This document shows, piece by piece, positions 10,371-22,730 of a stretch of 64,000 nt of DNA. The notes under the pieces are model-generated. The model was not told where the DNA came from. It saw only the letters and a program-made list of their open reading frames with translations, and did no database searches. The stretch spans positions 15,833,925 through 15,897,924 of the forward strand of contig NC_068339.1 of NCBI RefSeq assembly GCF_014633365.1. Direction: 5' to 3'. The position numbers were made by a program, and so were the translations under genes. This stretch comes from Diospyros lotus (lineage: Eukaryota; Streptophyta; Magnoliopsida; Ericales; Ebenaceae). The first letter of the stretch is position 1, and each line of letters starts with the position of its first letter.

Positions 10371-11791
10371 TGAAAAAAAAGTAACTATGGGCTCTAACAA
10401 ATAGCAATATTGTTAAAGAAAGAAAAAGATAGATGACTACTGGAGGGAGAAGTCTGTTGTCTGATAAAAAGCAGTTGTAAGGCAAAACAGAGTCAAAAGG
10501 TACACAAAGATTCCTCATATCATGGCCTTTCTATGCTTAAGTCAATATAAGTCATAGTAATCATTCACAAATGAATCAAAAGTGGTATAGAAAAAAGAAC
10601 ATTAGCTCATCTCGATAGATAAGCAACTTAAGCTTTTAAGTATATAGAGTTGGAGTGTCTTAGTCATGATTGTCCATTGAAGAATAGCCTTTGTAAATGA
10701 AGCGCAGGAGGTATTTACACCCTTTAAGATGTCGATAATGGGACACATTATTCCCATTGCACACATACATGATGAGATATGCATAGAGTTGTCTCGGGCC
10801 CCTCTCCTAAATGAGTATTGAGTCATTCAGGAGAAGTAATGCCTAATTTTTTTTTTTTATCCATAGAAAGACCCTACAAATTCAAAAACACAAATCACAG
10901 CCTCTCTACCAATTAGCAACCCAGTAAACTAAACTAGACGTGTGAGGAGCAGCATAACGACGTGCCGCTCTCTCTCTCGCCGCCAAACGGCAACCTTGCA
11001 TAATCTTGACACGCCTCCCTCCCTCGCTGGCTTCGATTTAAAGCCACATACATATCGAACATTATTTTCTGTGCGTTGGTCGTCGATCGCGATCGACTGA
11101 TGACTATTACAGTACTGATGTCGGCTAAGCTAGCATATTTCTAATTTCTCTCCTCCGTACGTATTCTTCCGGTAAATTTCTTCCAACGCAACGCGGTCAA
11201 GTGTATATGCTTATCTAATTCACTTTTACTTGACTTTGAGCTGCACCAGCAGATTGGATCGCTATCCAATTGCAGGAACCATCGAATCCAAGGTCGACAT
11301 ATGTGGTAGCGTACGTTTCCTTTGCAAGTTAAGTATATCATCTCATATCCACTTACGCAGCGATAGAAATATCTATAATATAATCGATCGATCGAAGGAA
11401 CGGATCGAAGGAAAGACGTAAAGTCGATTCATCTTTCGTTTGGCATCTCATTCTATCCTTTCTTTTTCCTAAAGTCGATTCCTCTTTCCTTTTGATTGAT
11501 ATATGATATTAATTGGAGTGGAATATTATGGTCCATCGCATTTAGAAGAATATTCGACAAAAATGAAATTATAATGCAAATGCTATCAACTCAAGGAAAC
11601 TTACTTCTCCCCATGCGCTTTAGGTTGGACTTACGAATCATCACGCACAGTTTTCTAATTCTTGTTTGATAAACAATAACATTGACGAGGATTGATATGT
11701 TTTCCGTGTCGGCCATTCTTATATTTCTCGATGCGGGCCCCTCTCCACTATCACCCCACCTCCCAACCCCCAAATTGTTAATTAAATAAAT
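10371..11791. other. Intergenic DNA, no gene recognised
   Basis: Mixed composition. The part from about 10920 to 11430 is more balanced in bases than its surroundings, with CG-bearing motifs and a (CT)n tract at 10969-10979. I found no conserved protein, and the short open frames show no family features. A non-coding transcript is possible but unsupported. Confidence 0.4.
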
Positions 11792-11792
11792 T

Positions 11793-11846
11793 GTTGATTC
11801 TGATACTTTATGTTAAAGTGTTGATTCTGATACTTTATGTTAAAGT
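11793..11846. repeat. 27-bp tandem duplication
   Basis: Two identical adjacent copies (11793-11819 and 11820-11846) beginning GTTGATTCTGATACTTTATG. It sits at the left edge of the large foldback. Confidence 0.9.
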
Positions 11847-12620
11847 TATAATTACTTTAATAATTATAATTATAATTAATAATTTATTTATTTTTACATA
11901 TTTTATATCATTTTTAACATTATTTGTCAGATATGCATATAATCAAATCAATTAAATTACTTAGACGAGTTTGACATCATTTAGTTTGGGAATTTAATTG
12001 AAAGAGATTTTTAAGTCTATTATTGACTGAATTACGTCAATGTTGAGCAACTTAAATAGTTCGATATTTTCAATTTTATTGATTTTTTAATTTGTTTAAT
12101 TTGAACATCTATTTGATTAAGTTGATTCGATTTTAGAAAAAATTCAGTATATTTAATTTGAGTAATTTGATTAATTTAATTACATTCATATTTAACTAGG
12201 GATTAACTAAATCAATATAGATGTAACAGAATCGATCGAATTACTCAAATTGAACAGATCGATTATTTTTTTTTAATCAAACTAACTCGATCAAATAGAT
12301 GCTTAAATCGAACATATTAAAAATTTTAAAAAATAAATAAAAATATTAAACATTTTATGTTGTCTGACACTGACCTAACTCAGTCAGTAATAGACTTAAA
12401 ACCTCTCTTCAATTAGACCCCCAATTTAGCCCTATTTCCCCCAATTAAATCACATCAAGCTATTCTGAGTAATTTGATCGATTCGATTACGCTCCTATTT
12501 GACAGGCATGGTTAAAAAAGACATAAAATATGTATAAATTTTATTACGATTAAAAAAATAAATAAATTATTAATTATGGTTATAATTGTAATTATTAAAG
12601 TAACTATCACTTTATCTAAA
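11832..12620. repeat. ~790 bp imperfect foldback (whole-length inverted repeat)
   Basis: The left half is the imperfect reverse complement of the right half along nearly its full length, with a centre near 12205-12230. Matching blocks: ACTTTAATAATTATAATTAT (11853 on) against the block ending ATTAAAGTAA (12604); ATTGAAAGAGATTTTTAAGT (11997 on) against ACTTAAAACCTCTCTTCAAT (about 12394 on); and GAACATCTATTTGATTAAG (12103 on) against ATCAAATAGATGCTTAA (about 12290 on). It may be a foldback or MITE-type element, or an inverted duplication able to yield long double-stranded RNA. No ends or target duplication could be fixed. Confidence 0.75.
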
Positions 12621-12775
12621 CAGATCATAATTAATAATTTATTTAAATAATAACTTATAATAATATTTAAAAAAATATAAAATTATATTAAATCATTTTC
12701 CCAATCAAATCAAATCACAAAATTAAAAATTTTTTGTTTTCCAAATTTACTAATTTTTACGTTTTTTTTACACAA

Positions 12776-13055
12776 TCAAACATACACAATCACACACACA
12801 TATACACAATCACACACATATAGATATACACAATCACACACACAAACACAATCATACATACACACATACACAATCACACACATAGAGACATATACACAAT
12901 TACGCACATATAAACATACACAATCACACACAGAGACACAATCATACATACACACATACATATATATACACATCCTCGCACACAAACATATATGTACATA
13001 AATATGTATATACACACACACATATATATATATACGCACACATACATACATATTT
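12776..13055. repeat. CA-rich minisatellite
   Basis: Irregular repeats of ACACAATCACACACA with (CATA)n and (TA)n interruptions. Open frames on the - strand across it (up to 107 codons, almost only C, V, Y, I and M) are products of the repeat and not genes. Confidence 0.9.
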
Positions 13056-13413
13056 CTAGAAAGCAGCGTCCCCCGCTCACACATTCGCCGCCGACCCACT
13101 TGCTCACTCGCTCGCCCTCTCTCTCTCGCTCGCCTTCTCTCTCATTTGCTCTTTGTCCCTTTCTCGCTTTCAGTTGAAGAGGATGAAGATGAGAGTACAG
13201 TGGACATTATTTTCCAATTGCCTGGAAAATCAGAGCTCATTCCCCCCAAGGAAAATGGTTTCTGTGATTTGAAGGAAAAAGTGATCACGTGACTGGAAAT
13301 TGGAAAATGAGTTACTTGGAAAATTTTGGCTGTCAAACACTGTTCAAGTGGAAATTTAGGTGGAAAAAATGTCTTTTCCCAGGAAATAAATGGCTATCAA
13401 ACGGGGCCTTAAA
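13056..13413. other. Non-coding DNA between minisatellite and MITE
   Basis: Pyrimidine-rich at 13080-13175 ((CTCG/CTCT)n), then sequence with TCAAACACTG and TATCAAACGGGGCC motifs near 13334-13408. Such motifs occur at the ends of several plant DNA elements, so an older inserted element is possible. No gene. Confidence 0.4.
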
Positions 13414-13606
13414 GTGTGTTTGATTGCACACATTTTTTATGGAAAACAATCAAACACTATTAACTTTTTTATGGAAAAATATGTATGGTACAAGTATTTA
13501 AAACTTCTTTCCATGGAATTGATCATTTTCCAAGGGGGTGGGGTGGTTTTAGTTTTCTAGACAATATTACCTAAAATTAAATTCTAGATAATGTAATCAA
13601 ACACAC
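13414..13606. mobile_element. Small MITE-like element (~190 bp)
   Basis: The ends are inverted repeats: GTGTGTTTGATTGCA at 13414-13428 against TGTAATCAAACACAC at 13592-13606 (one mismatch). The interior is AT-rich and non-coding. Size and ends fit a MITE; the flanks do not show an obvious target duplication. Confidence 0.6.
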
Positions 13607-13929
13607 ATTTATATTTATAGACTTAAGAAAGAAAATCTTTCATATAAATCTTAACTCATATAAATTTTACTTTACTTAATTAATGATTAAGTAAAAATAA
13701 ATTAGTCGTCTCCATAAAGGAGGAAACCCAACCCAACAGGATAGCGAAAGGGGATGGAAGATATATATATATATATATATAAATGAAGGAAGAAGACATT
13801 AGGTGATACTCTTATATTTCGTTTTATATTCTTATTTTGTTTACACCTTAACTTAAAGCAAAAAAAACCTTCCTCTCTAAAAAGATTTCATAAAAAAGTA
13901 GAGAGAATAAGAGAGTATATGCTACACTT

Positions 13930-14990
13930 ATGACCTATTTGATTACTTGTATTTTTCACTCAAATTTTAACTTTTGTAGTGTTTGATTAGAAATTTTTTT
14001 CAAGCAATTTGATATCTAACTTTCAGTCACGTGAGGCCAAATTCTCGCTTTTGCTGGAAATAGTTTTCCTAGGAGGGTAGTTTTAATTTTCCAGGGAACT
14101 CACTCGCGTATATGTATCTGTTCACCCAAATTTCATTGCTTCTGTCCACGTCGATTTCTCTGGGTTTTCCTCTCCCATTGGCGTCAGCTTTGTACCTTTC
14201 TTTTTTGTCGCCATCCATCCCCGAAGTCGAACCCAACTTGAGCTTTGTCGCTATCTTCAACTTGTTGTGAGTTGCCATCCACCGCTAAAGACAAGCTCTG
14301 TCTTGGGCTTCGTCGCCATCTCCTCAGAAGACCAGCTACGACTTCGTGTCCGTTGCCATTTCTGTAGAAGACCTTCTCCGATTTTGAGTTTCAAACCACC
14401 AGCACATCTTCATCTTCTTCCACGATAAGATTTTCGACCACGTTTTGTTTTTATTTTTGTAGATTCACTAGCAGCTTCACGATTTTTTGGTACTGGATGT
14501 TGCCCAACGTTCGGATCTCCGCTCGGAATTCATGGTCGTGGTTGTTGTTCCCTGCTAATAGAAAATGAAGGGATGAGGATACATACCGAAACCCATAAGT
14601 TTTTTTACTGCAATTTCAGTTCCATTAGGCATTTTATGTGACTATGGTGGATTTGTATGTATATTTGATTTATTTTTTAAATATTTTGTGTATGTATATT
14701 TGATTTATTTTTTGAATATATATATTTGACTATTTTATATAGTTAATTATTGATTTGTATATTTGATTATTGATTATATGTATGTGTATGCAATTATTTT
14801 CATGAAAAATAATAGCAATCAAACACCAAAAGTTAGAAAAGTGTAACAATTTTTAGGTAGAAAATTAAGCCAATAAAACACATTCAATTGACATTTTCTC
14901 TAAAATTTAATTCTAAACAATTCAATTGCTTAAAAAATATTTTTTTCTATGCAAATTCCATACTTGTAATCAAACGTACCCTTACATATC
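13930..14990. mobile_element. Possible non-autonomous DNA element with exon-like interior
   Basis: The left end (about 13930, ACCTATTTGATTACTTGTAT) and right end (about 14985, reverse complement ACGTTTGATTACAAGTAT) are imperfect inverted repeats. The interior at 14060-14540 is richer in GC, with repeated TCGCCATC-like words, but shows no protein I recognise. The rest is AT-rich with TTTGATT repeats. This may be a deleted DNA transposon carrying foreign sequence; the assignment is weak. Confidence 0.4.
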
Positions 14991-16051
14991 TTATTTTGCT
15001 TATACCCCATTGTGGGTGTAAGGATAAGAAAGTAAATATTTTATATATTATTGTTTTATTATCATACCCTTATTATTATTTTAAAAGAGAATGAGTATAA
15101 ATGTAATTTTATGTTATAATTATTTTTGTATTCTCTATTTAAATAAAATAAAATTATATTACCTTAATTTACATTTTATTCTTCTCAAACAATAAAAAAG
15201 TAACAGACCTAAAGTTAACAAAAGTCAAGCCACCGCTTCTTTCTTTTCTTTTTCAAATTAAAGCAAATGTCTAATTAACATAGTCAATGCCCCAAACTCC
15301 ACAAGGAGGCCCACCTGGAGACAAAAAGGAAGAAAAATAAATAACATTGTCCCAAGTACGTTGACTAAGCAACAGATGTCAATACAGATTTGAGGTTCAT
15401 AAGGCGCTTCCTTCTTTAACGGCATAACTAGTGGTTCATAGTTTTGGTGTATTAATTAGTGAAAAATAATTACCATATTTTGGTTCTTAGTTTTCTTTGG
15501 ATGCATCTTTTCCACATTTGGTAGGTTAGTGATGAATGTGATATGCTTTTTAAAATAAATTTATTTAAATTATCATGTTAACCACCAAATAATTCTAAAA
15601 ATTAATACTTAATAACTATTTTTTATGCACACAATTTGTATCAAACGTGGAAAGGGTGTTTTTGAAATTTTCATATTTTTTAATTTTTTAAAATTTATAA
15701 TATGGATTGTAAAAATATCAAAAAAAATATTTTTAAAATTCTAAGAATAAACGTTATCAAACAAAAAACCATTAAATACATATAATTATAAAATTAAAAT
15801 TAAAAATCCACAACTTCACAAACCCTTTTATTTTTCATATCTTTTTTAGTTGACTTGGCCACCTTAATTCGTGCTAGCACATTTATAAATTGCCAGCATG
15901 TGTAATTATCGTTTCTAGCCATATCTATGTGACCATGCCATATCCTATGAGAAAAAAAGGATATCTGTCGTATGTAAAATATTAGATAATTCTAATTTTA
16001 TTTAGCACTATCATAAACAAATTGTGATATGATATGATGAAATAATGTATT
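14991..16051. other. AT-rich intergenic DNA
   Basis: No gene, RNA or recognisable element. Long A/T runs, and only chance short open frames. Confidence 0.5.
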
Positions 16052-17862
16052 TGATATGATTTTGAATTGAAAACAAATCATAATCAAACCAACATAAAAA
16101 TTGAAACTTGAAAAATTTAAATCGAGAAAAACTACAAGTATAAAAAATAAAATATCACTAAGTTGATATTGATACAATAATAATAATATAGTTGTATTAA
16201 TTTCAGGGTATTGTGCACTTATTTATAAATATATCACTCATTTATTGACATATACAAAAAATAATTTAAACAAATCCATATTTTAATTAGAATATGACTC
16301 AAGAAGAAAATAAATCTTAATGGGGTTCGAATAAGAGAAATCTTTAATTATAGATGTAGTCTCAATTATAGTTAAATTTGACATCCCAATCATAGTCAAA
16401 TTTGAAATCCCAATCATAGTCAAATTTGAATTCTAGATTACAATTATAACAAACTCCACCTTGACACAAAATTCAAATATAAAATTATTTATAATTTTTT
16501 CTTTCAACAAAATCATGGCGAATTAAATATTCCCAAATAATACTAACCAAATCCACATAATATTTATTATAGTGGATATCTTCAACGACACTCAAAGTAT
16601 AAGCAATAAAATTAGCCTCAATATATCTTTACTGACCTTGTTGACTTCACATTCACCAATCTGTGCAAAAATTACATGCATCTTAACTTATCATAATTGA
16701 AATCAAATATTCTAATTCAATAATAGAATATCACATTTTAAGGTGGTCATTACGAAGATCAAATAACCCTAAATAATGTCAAATGATCTATAAATAAAAC
16801 CTTAATAGAAAACAAACCAGAATACTGTATATGGCTGTCAAATTTGGGTGAAAAACAGAAATAAATATGTTGAATATGGGCTAGCAAATCTCGCAAGTCA
16901 GATTTGGTATGATGGGTCAAATCTAGGCTAACTAGATCTAAAGCAGGTTGAACTTGGCGGGTTGGGTCACACAAAATGTGGCCAAGATCTGAGTTGGCTA
17001 AAACATCCAACAATGGCGAAAAGTACAAAGGGTTGACAATGATGACGAATGGCGAAAGAGATGGACCAATGGCCACCAATGATGGTGGGAGTAAGATGAG
17101 TTCTTGATCGACGGCAATGGTTGCGGTCGACTAAGTAACAGAGGCAACTAATAAAGAAAATGATGACGAATATTGATGATGGTGAGGGGTCGTCGATCAC
17201 ACGAATGGCGACAAGCCAAGGCGATTGATGACGATGTGACCGACAGAAGGAAGACTATAACAAAAGGAAAAAGGTCGATACTTGCACGAACGATGACAAA
17301 GGTTACATTGTCGACGGTGGCAAAGACGATGGAGGAGGGGGTGGTCAAATGACAGTAGTGACAATAATTGGGCAACTTGAAACCTTGGCCAAGATGATGA
17401 AAAATAGTTGCAACTCCAACTGTTAGGATATGCCAACAACTGATTGTTTGATCCAACGGCTTTGTTACCAAATTGTTATGATTTTAGATTAAAAACAAAT
17501 CACAGTGAAACGAACACAAAAATTTAAGTTGAAAAACCCAAATTGAAAATAACCACAAGCAAAAATAATAAAATATCATTAAGTTAAAATTAATAGAATA
17601 ATAGTGATATAGTTTCACTAATTTCAGGGCAGTAGACATCTATTAATAGATCTATCACTCATCGATTGATGTATAGAAAAAAATAATTTAAATAAATTAA
17701 TATTCTAATTAGAAGATGAGTGAGTAAAAAGATAAATCTTGATGAGTATCGAAAAAAATAAATTTTCAATTGTAAATATAGTCTCAATTATAGTCAAATT
17801 TGACATTTTAATCCCAATCAAATTTAAATTTTAGATTATAATTATAATAATACTATTCAACA
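16052..17862 (-). mobile_element. Non-autonomous LTR retrotransposon (LARD/TRIM-like)
   Basis: Two diverged direct repeats of about 390-400 bp (16052-16451 and 17474-17862) flank about 1.0 kb. On the - strand the 5' LTR ends in CA at 17475-17474, and three bases later TGGTAACAAAGCC follows, a degenerate primer site of the initiator-tRNA(Met) type. Just before the 3' LTR on the same strand is CAAGGTGGAG, a typical copia polypurine tract, and that LTR starts TGTTATAATTG. The interior has no gag or pol; its longest - strand frame (about 107 codons) matches nothing I know. LTR differences are many, so the insertion is old, and no target duplication survives. Mobilisation in trans by a copia element is the usual explanation for this class. 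Confidence 0.75.
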
Positions 17863-18693
17863 CCTCCAAAATTAGGGTAAATTGTCCAATTATTTCCATG
17901 GAGATTTACATTTTTTGTTCCCTTGCTCACTTCATTATTAACACTATTAACTAAATTGAAAGGCTTGCATGCTTGTATGTTGATTGCATTATATAAAAAA
18001 AAATACACTTTATATATAGAGTTTTTTCATTTAATTTTATTGAATTATATATTTCATTTAACTGAAATACAAGTGTATTTACAATAATAAAATGCACAAA
18101 AATTAAAGCTAAATGTAGAGTGAAATGTGCAAATAACATTTCCATTGAATAAATATATAACCATTCATATGTTCTATATATATATTGTATTTGATTAAGA
18201 TTTAATCAAAAACCTTGAATCTCTATGTGTATACTCGATTCAGATTTTATATGAATTAGATTCAACATATTAAGTAGAAAATAAATTAATTCAATTGAAT
18301 CTTATACTGAATTAGATATTAGCTCTTGAAAAATATAACGGGACAGAGTTTTATGTTCATCTAATGTTAGTATTTAGGTTTAATACATAATTTAGTCCCT
18401 GTACTAATAAAAAAAATGGCTTTAAGAATATCAACTAAATTGTAATAACTGTTCATCTTTAGATAAAATAATTTATACACTTTTAGTCCCTAATTTAACC
18501 GACGTTAACTGAGACGTTAACTCTGTCTCGTCACTCTGCCACGTCATTGACACATCATTCCTCAGTACTGTCATGTCACCACTGCTTAATGTATTTTTTA
18601 GTTCTTGGACTAATAAAGAAAATGGCTTTAAGGATTTCAACTAAATTGTGCTTACTATTCATCCCTGAACAAAATAATTTTATATACTAAATT
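17863..18693. repeat. AT-rich DNA with a ~206 bp direct duplication
   Basis: Two related blocks begin near 18395 (GTCCCTGTACTAATAAA) and 18600 (GTTCTTGGACTAATAAA), each running about 85 bases through AAATGGCTTTAAG and CAACTAAATTGT. The word TTTAGTCCCTGTACTAA is common in plant dispersed repeats. No gene. Confidence 0.6.
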
Positions 18694-19895
18694 GTGTGTT
18701 CAGAGCGAGTCTTTCATCCAACGACACAAGTAACCCCCAAATATTTTAAAAATCTTTAACATCTGCGTGTGTTTGGGGCGAGTTCATCGTTAGATGATGC
18801 AAGTGGCCCCCAAACATCATAATGACCTTTCATGAGTAGTTTTTCCATGTGTGTCCCATATGAGCATTTCATTTCGTTGACATTATTGATATCTAGATGT
18901 CTTACCAGTATTTTCACCATTCACGTGTGTTCAAGGCGAGTCATTCATCTGTTAACACAAATGACCGCCAAACATCTTAATAGTTTTTTCATTATCCATG
19001 TGTGTTCAGGGTGAGTCCTTTGTTTGTCAACACAAGTGACCCTCGAACATTTTAACGGTCTTCAACATCCGTGTGGGTTCAGGGTAAGTCTTTTGTCAGT
19101 GATGTAAGTGACCCCCAAACATCTTAATGGTCTTCAACATCTGCGTGTGTTCAAGGCAAGTTCTTCGTTCGTCGACACAAATGACCCCCAAACAATTTAA
19201 CGAGTCTTCAACATCTGTGAGTGTTCAAGGCGAGTCCTTTGTTCATCGACACAAGTGACCCCTGAACATCTTAACGATTTTTCATGATTAGTTTTGCCGC
19301 GTGTGTCTAAGACCAGTCTTTTGTTCGTCAATGTCATTGACCCCTAGATATTTTAATGGTCTTTTCATTATCTACGTGTATTTGGGGCGAGTCCTTCGTC
19401 CGTCAATGCAAATGACCCCAAACATATTAACAGTCTTTAATATCTATGTGTGTTCGACGCAAGTCCTTCGTCCATTAACTCAAGTGTCCCCTGAACATCT
19501 TAATGGTCTTTATCATTCTGTGTGTGTTCGAGGCGAGTCTTTCGTCTGTCGACGTAAGTAACCCCGAACATCTGAATAGTCTTCAATATTTGTGTGTGTT
19601 CAAGGTGTCTTTCATTCGTTGACACAAGTGACCTTCGAACATCTTAACGAACTTCAATATCCGTGTGTATTCAGGGTAAGTCTTTTGTCCATCAATACAG
19701 TGACCCCCTAACATTTTAACAATATTTAACATCCGCGTGTATTCGGGACGAGTCCTTCATCCACCGGCGTAAGTGACCCCTAAATATCTAAATAGTTTTT
19801 CATGAGTAGTTTCACCGTGTGTGTCCGAGGCGAGTCTTTCGTCCATCGATGTCATTGACCCTCGAACATCTTAATGATCTTTTCATGAGTCATGG
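18694..19895. repeat. Tandem ~75 bp repeats, about 16 copies
   Basis: Units centre on GTGTGTTC(A/G)AGGCGAGTC, then TTCGTCCGTCGACACAAGTG, then ACCCCCGAACATCTTAA and CGGTCTTCAACATC. Starts are near 18694, 18766, 18847, 18924, 18999, 19068, 19143, 19217, 19298, 19374, 19444, 19519, 19590, 19662, 19734 and 19815. Spacing is 69-81, with about 75 the norm. Copies are diverged and no frame stays open across the array, so the array is not a protein repeat. Many CG sites are present in the consensus. Confidence 0.85.
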
Positions 19896-21084
19896 CTCCC
19901 TCATTTCATGTGTACATCTTTGCTGGCACTGTGGGAGGTAGCTCTTGACTTTTTCTGTGCACTTATCATCTTGTAGTGTATTCAAAATTTTTGATTTCTT
20001 TTGAGAGCTTGAGGCATTTAATGGAAAAACGTGCTTCTTGGATCCTCATTTCATTAGATTAGTATGAACTCACGTTCTCTTCTTGTGTTATTCGCCTCGA
20101 GTTATGCCTCTTGTCTCCAAGGTAATTAGTCTGTGCTTCTCTTCGAGCTTCAAAATTTCTTACTAGGTGTTTAAACTTTTGTATGTGGTTCATTCCAAGC
20201 ATGTTTTTTCATTTTCCATGAAGTTTTTTCGTTCTTTAGCAAGTTATTGTGCTTTTTGAGGAGTAATTTTGAATTTTCACAAATTAATTTCATTTATTTT
20301 TACTATTTGTTTTTTTTTCTTTTTCTTTGTGGGGGATTTTTTGTTGGAATTTTCTTTCATCTTTTGAGAGTGTGCTTTCTCGATTTCCTAGGGAATTATT
20401 TTGGTCTCATTGACATTTTCCTAGAATTTAAGTTTCAGATATGTTTTCTTCAGCAACCCATATCTCGATTTCGCTTACTTCAATCACTAGTTTCGTTTGG
20501 TGAAGGGAATCATTAGTATGACGATATAGACAAAAATATAATTTTTATTTTGTATCAAATACACGTAACAAAATATAATATACACGTTATACATAGTTTG
20601 GATATTTAAGTAACATACATATATCAACAATTGAATATAAAAAAATGCATATATGCTGTTCATTGAAGGGATGAAATATATAATCGATTTCTGTGTTAAG
20701 AAAGAGTCCATCTCAAGATGTGCTGGTTCTAGTCGATCCACACTTAGCATGATGAATAATATCATTCCAGTCACCTCTTTTCGTGCTATACACAAAAATT
20801 CCACATATCACAAGTGCCTGCGTCTTAAAATTATACGTGTAATAATTACATGTTTAATATTTCTTAGGTAGCAAAATATTTTTTAGAGGAAGAAAAAAGA
20901 AGAAGAGGAAGAGAGAAAAGTAGTGTATGGAAAGAGAGAGAAAGCAAAGGCTTTGTCTCTGTCTTTTCTTATTTTAATCCTCATCCCCTTTTCTTCTTCT
21001 TCCAATTCAATTGCCTTCTCAAATCCGCCACCTCATTTAATAATTGAGCAATCATGTAATTTACTATGCACTATATATTGTATA
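19896..21084. other. Intergenic DNA, no gene recognised
   Basis: T-rich + strand with a purine-rich patch at 20884-20945. Short open frames are low-complexity and match nothing known. Confidence 0.45.
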
Positions 21085-21089
21085 CTATT

Positions 21090-22725
21090 TGTTGTTTTAG
21101 TTTTTTATATATTAGTTTTGATGATGAAAAACATATTTTATTAAATCCCTAAGTCATGAATCAAGGTGGTGGTTTTCAACATAAATCAATTTCAATATCA
21201 AGTATTACTTTGTGGGAATGAAAACCAAATGAATTTCAAGTATCGAGATTTCAAAGTCATATTTTTCTAAGATTGGAAGGTTAACACCTTATAAGGAGAC
21301 ATATATGAAAATATTTTCTTTTTAGAAAATTAACTCCGGTAATTCAATAGCTAACATTCATTAGTGATAAAATAATTTTTAACAAATTTTTCAAGAAATA
21401 GAAAGTGTATATCTTGGAGGTGGTAAAATTGAAAAATCCTAAGTTTGTACTAAAACTCAAATTCTACTTTCTTATTCTTATGGATTTTGATTTTTTAGAT
21501 ATTTTTATTGAATCCAAATGGGGGATACTTTCTTATTTACATTTATGTATTAAAGTAAATGGAAGGTAATTATAAATTAAACAAAATGAGGACATTTACT
21601 TAAACTAAAGAAATGTAAATATCTTGTGGTGTTTTGTATCAATCAAGTGTGCTTCTACATGTTATCTGTTAAGTTTTCAGATTTTCCAAATGGATAGTCG
21701 ATTATGTTGTTTAGTGCTGTCCACTATGCTTGTATAATCTGTCGACTATGTGTGGCTTCTGTCGACTATTTTTCATTATGTTGACTATTATGTAAGGATA
21801 ATCGACTATGATTTTTCTTCTGTCGACTATATTTGTTCATGATTTTCAAAATCTTCTTCACATTTTTGTATCTGTCGACTATGTGATTGTGTTTGTCGAC
21901 TATGGGTAACATGTGTGAGAAGATAGTCGACTATGGTTTCTTGTCTGTCGACTATGTCTTTGTTTTACTTGGAAATATAGTCGACTATGCTTTCTTATCT
22001 GTTGACTATGCTTTGTTTTATTGATGGATCTGTCGACTATGTATTGTCTTCTGTCCACTATCTATTTTCACAAAAAGCTATAACGGCTAGTTTTTCAAAT
22101 TCCAACGGTCACGAACGACTACATTTCTCTTCAATATTTTGGGAAGCTCATAAATACAAGTCATGGATGATCAAGATAAGGCTAATGGATGGAAACAAGT
22201 TGATATAGAGATTACAAATCAGTTTATTTGAGCTTTACAAGAGTTTGTGCTTTTATTGTTATATTTTTCTATGCAAGGTTTTGTTCTATCATTGTAAATC
22301 TATTTTTAAGCCTAGTTTTCATTGTGAGAGAACTTGTAACTAAGAGTGTTAACTCTTAGCTTTTCTCTTTCATTTGTATCGTTGTTATTTTCCTAACTTG
22401 TGTAGTTAGAGGGCCCATTTAAGTGGAAGGTTGTAATTCCTAGTCTCGGACTAGAGGACCTACTTGGTTTAAGTAGAGGGTTTTAGTGGATGGTTTGAAA
22501 AATCCTTAGTGAGGAGCTAAGATAGTGTATTAGACTTGGATTAAGCCGAACCACTATAAATCATTTTTGTTATTTAGTTTGTTTATCGTTGTTGACATTT
22601 CTATCAAAAGGCTTTCAATATATTCTTATTAGTTTTGAAAAAGATTTCAAGATTTTCTATCAAGATTTTAAAATATCCAATTCACCCCCCTCTTGGTGTG
22701 TGCCATAGCACCTCCCGGTCTAACA
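21090..22725 (+). mobile_element. Solo LTR, probably copia, with perfect target duplication
   Basis: The 1636-bp unit starts TGTTGTTTTAG and ends CCCGGTCTAACA, and is flanked by the 5-bp direct repeat CTATT (21085-21089 and 22726-22730). The 3' end (CACCCCCCTCTTGGTGTGTG then CCATAGCACC) is the style often seen at the end of plant copia LTRs. No primer site, coding region or second LTR is adjacent, so it is a solo LTR left by recombination between LTRs. The orientation is from the position of this end motif. It carries a TCGACTAT minisatellite at 21690-22062. Confidence 0.88.
21690..22062 (+). repeat. GTCGACTAT minisatellite inside the LTR
   Basis: The word GTCGACTAT occurs about nine times exactly and about six more times with one change (e.g. 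GTTGACTAT, GTCCACTAT, ATCGACTAT), usually preceded by TCT or TA and spaced 15-50 bases apart. The palindromic core GTCGAC is a SalI site. Irregular spacing and the plant setting exclude CRISPR. Confidence 0.85.
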
Positions 22726-22730
22726 CTATT

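Noticed and set aside
10602..10826. 74-codon - strand frame as a small gene
   Set aside because: No domain, no splice or promoter context, and similar frames arise by chance throughout the region.
12776..13099. 107-codon and 77-codon - strand open frames
   Set aside because: They translate the CA/TA minisatellite into C, V, Y, I and M runs; no domain and no upstream gene structure.
17148..17471. 107-codon - strand frame next to the primer site of the LARD-like element
   Set aside because: It is in the position of gag but lacks any gag motif; composition-driven S/T/H/V-rich sequence.
21690..22062. CRISPR-like array of GTCGACTAT
   Set aside because: Repeats are only 9 bp, irregularly spaced, and lie in a plant LTR.
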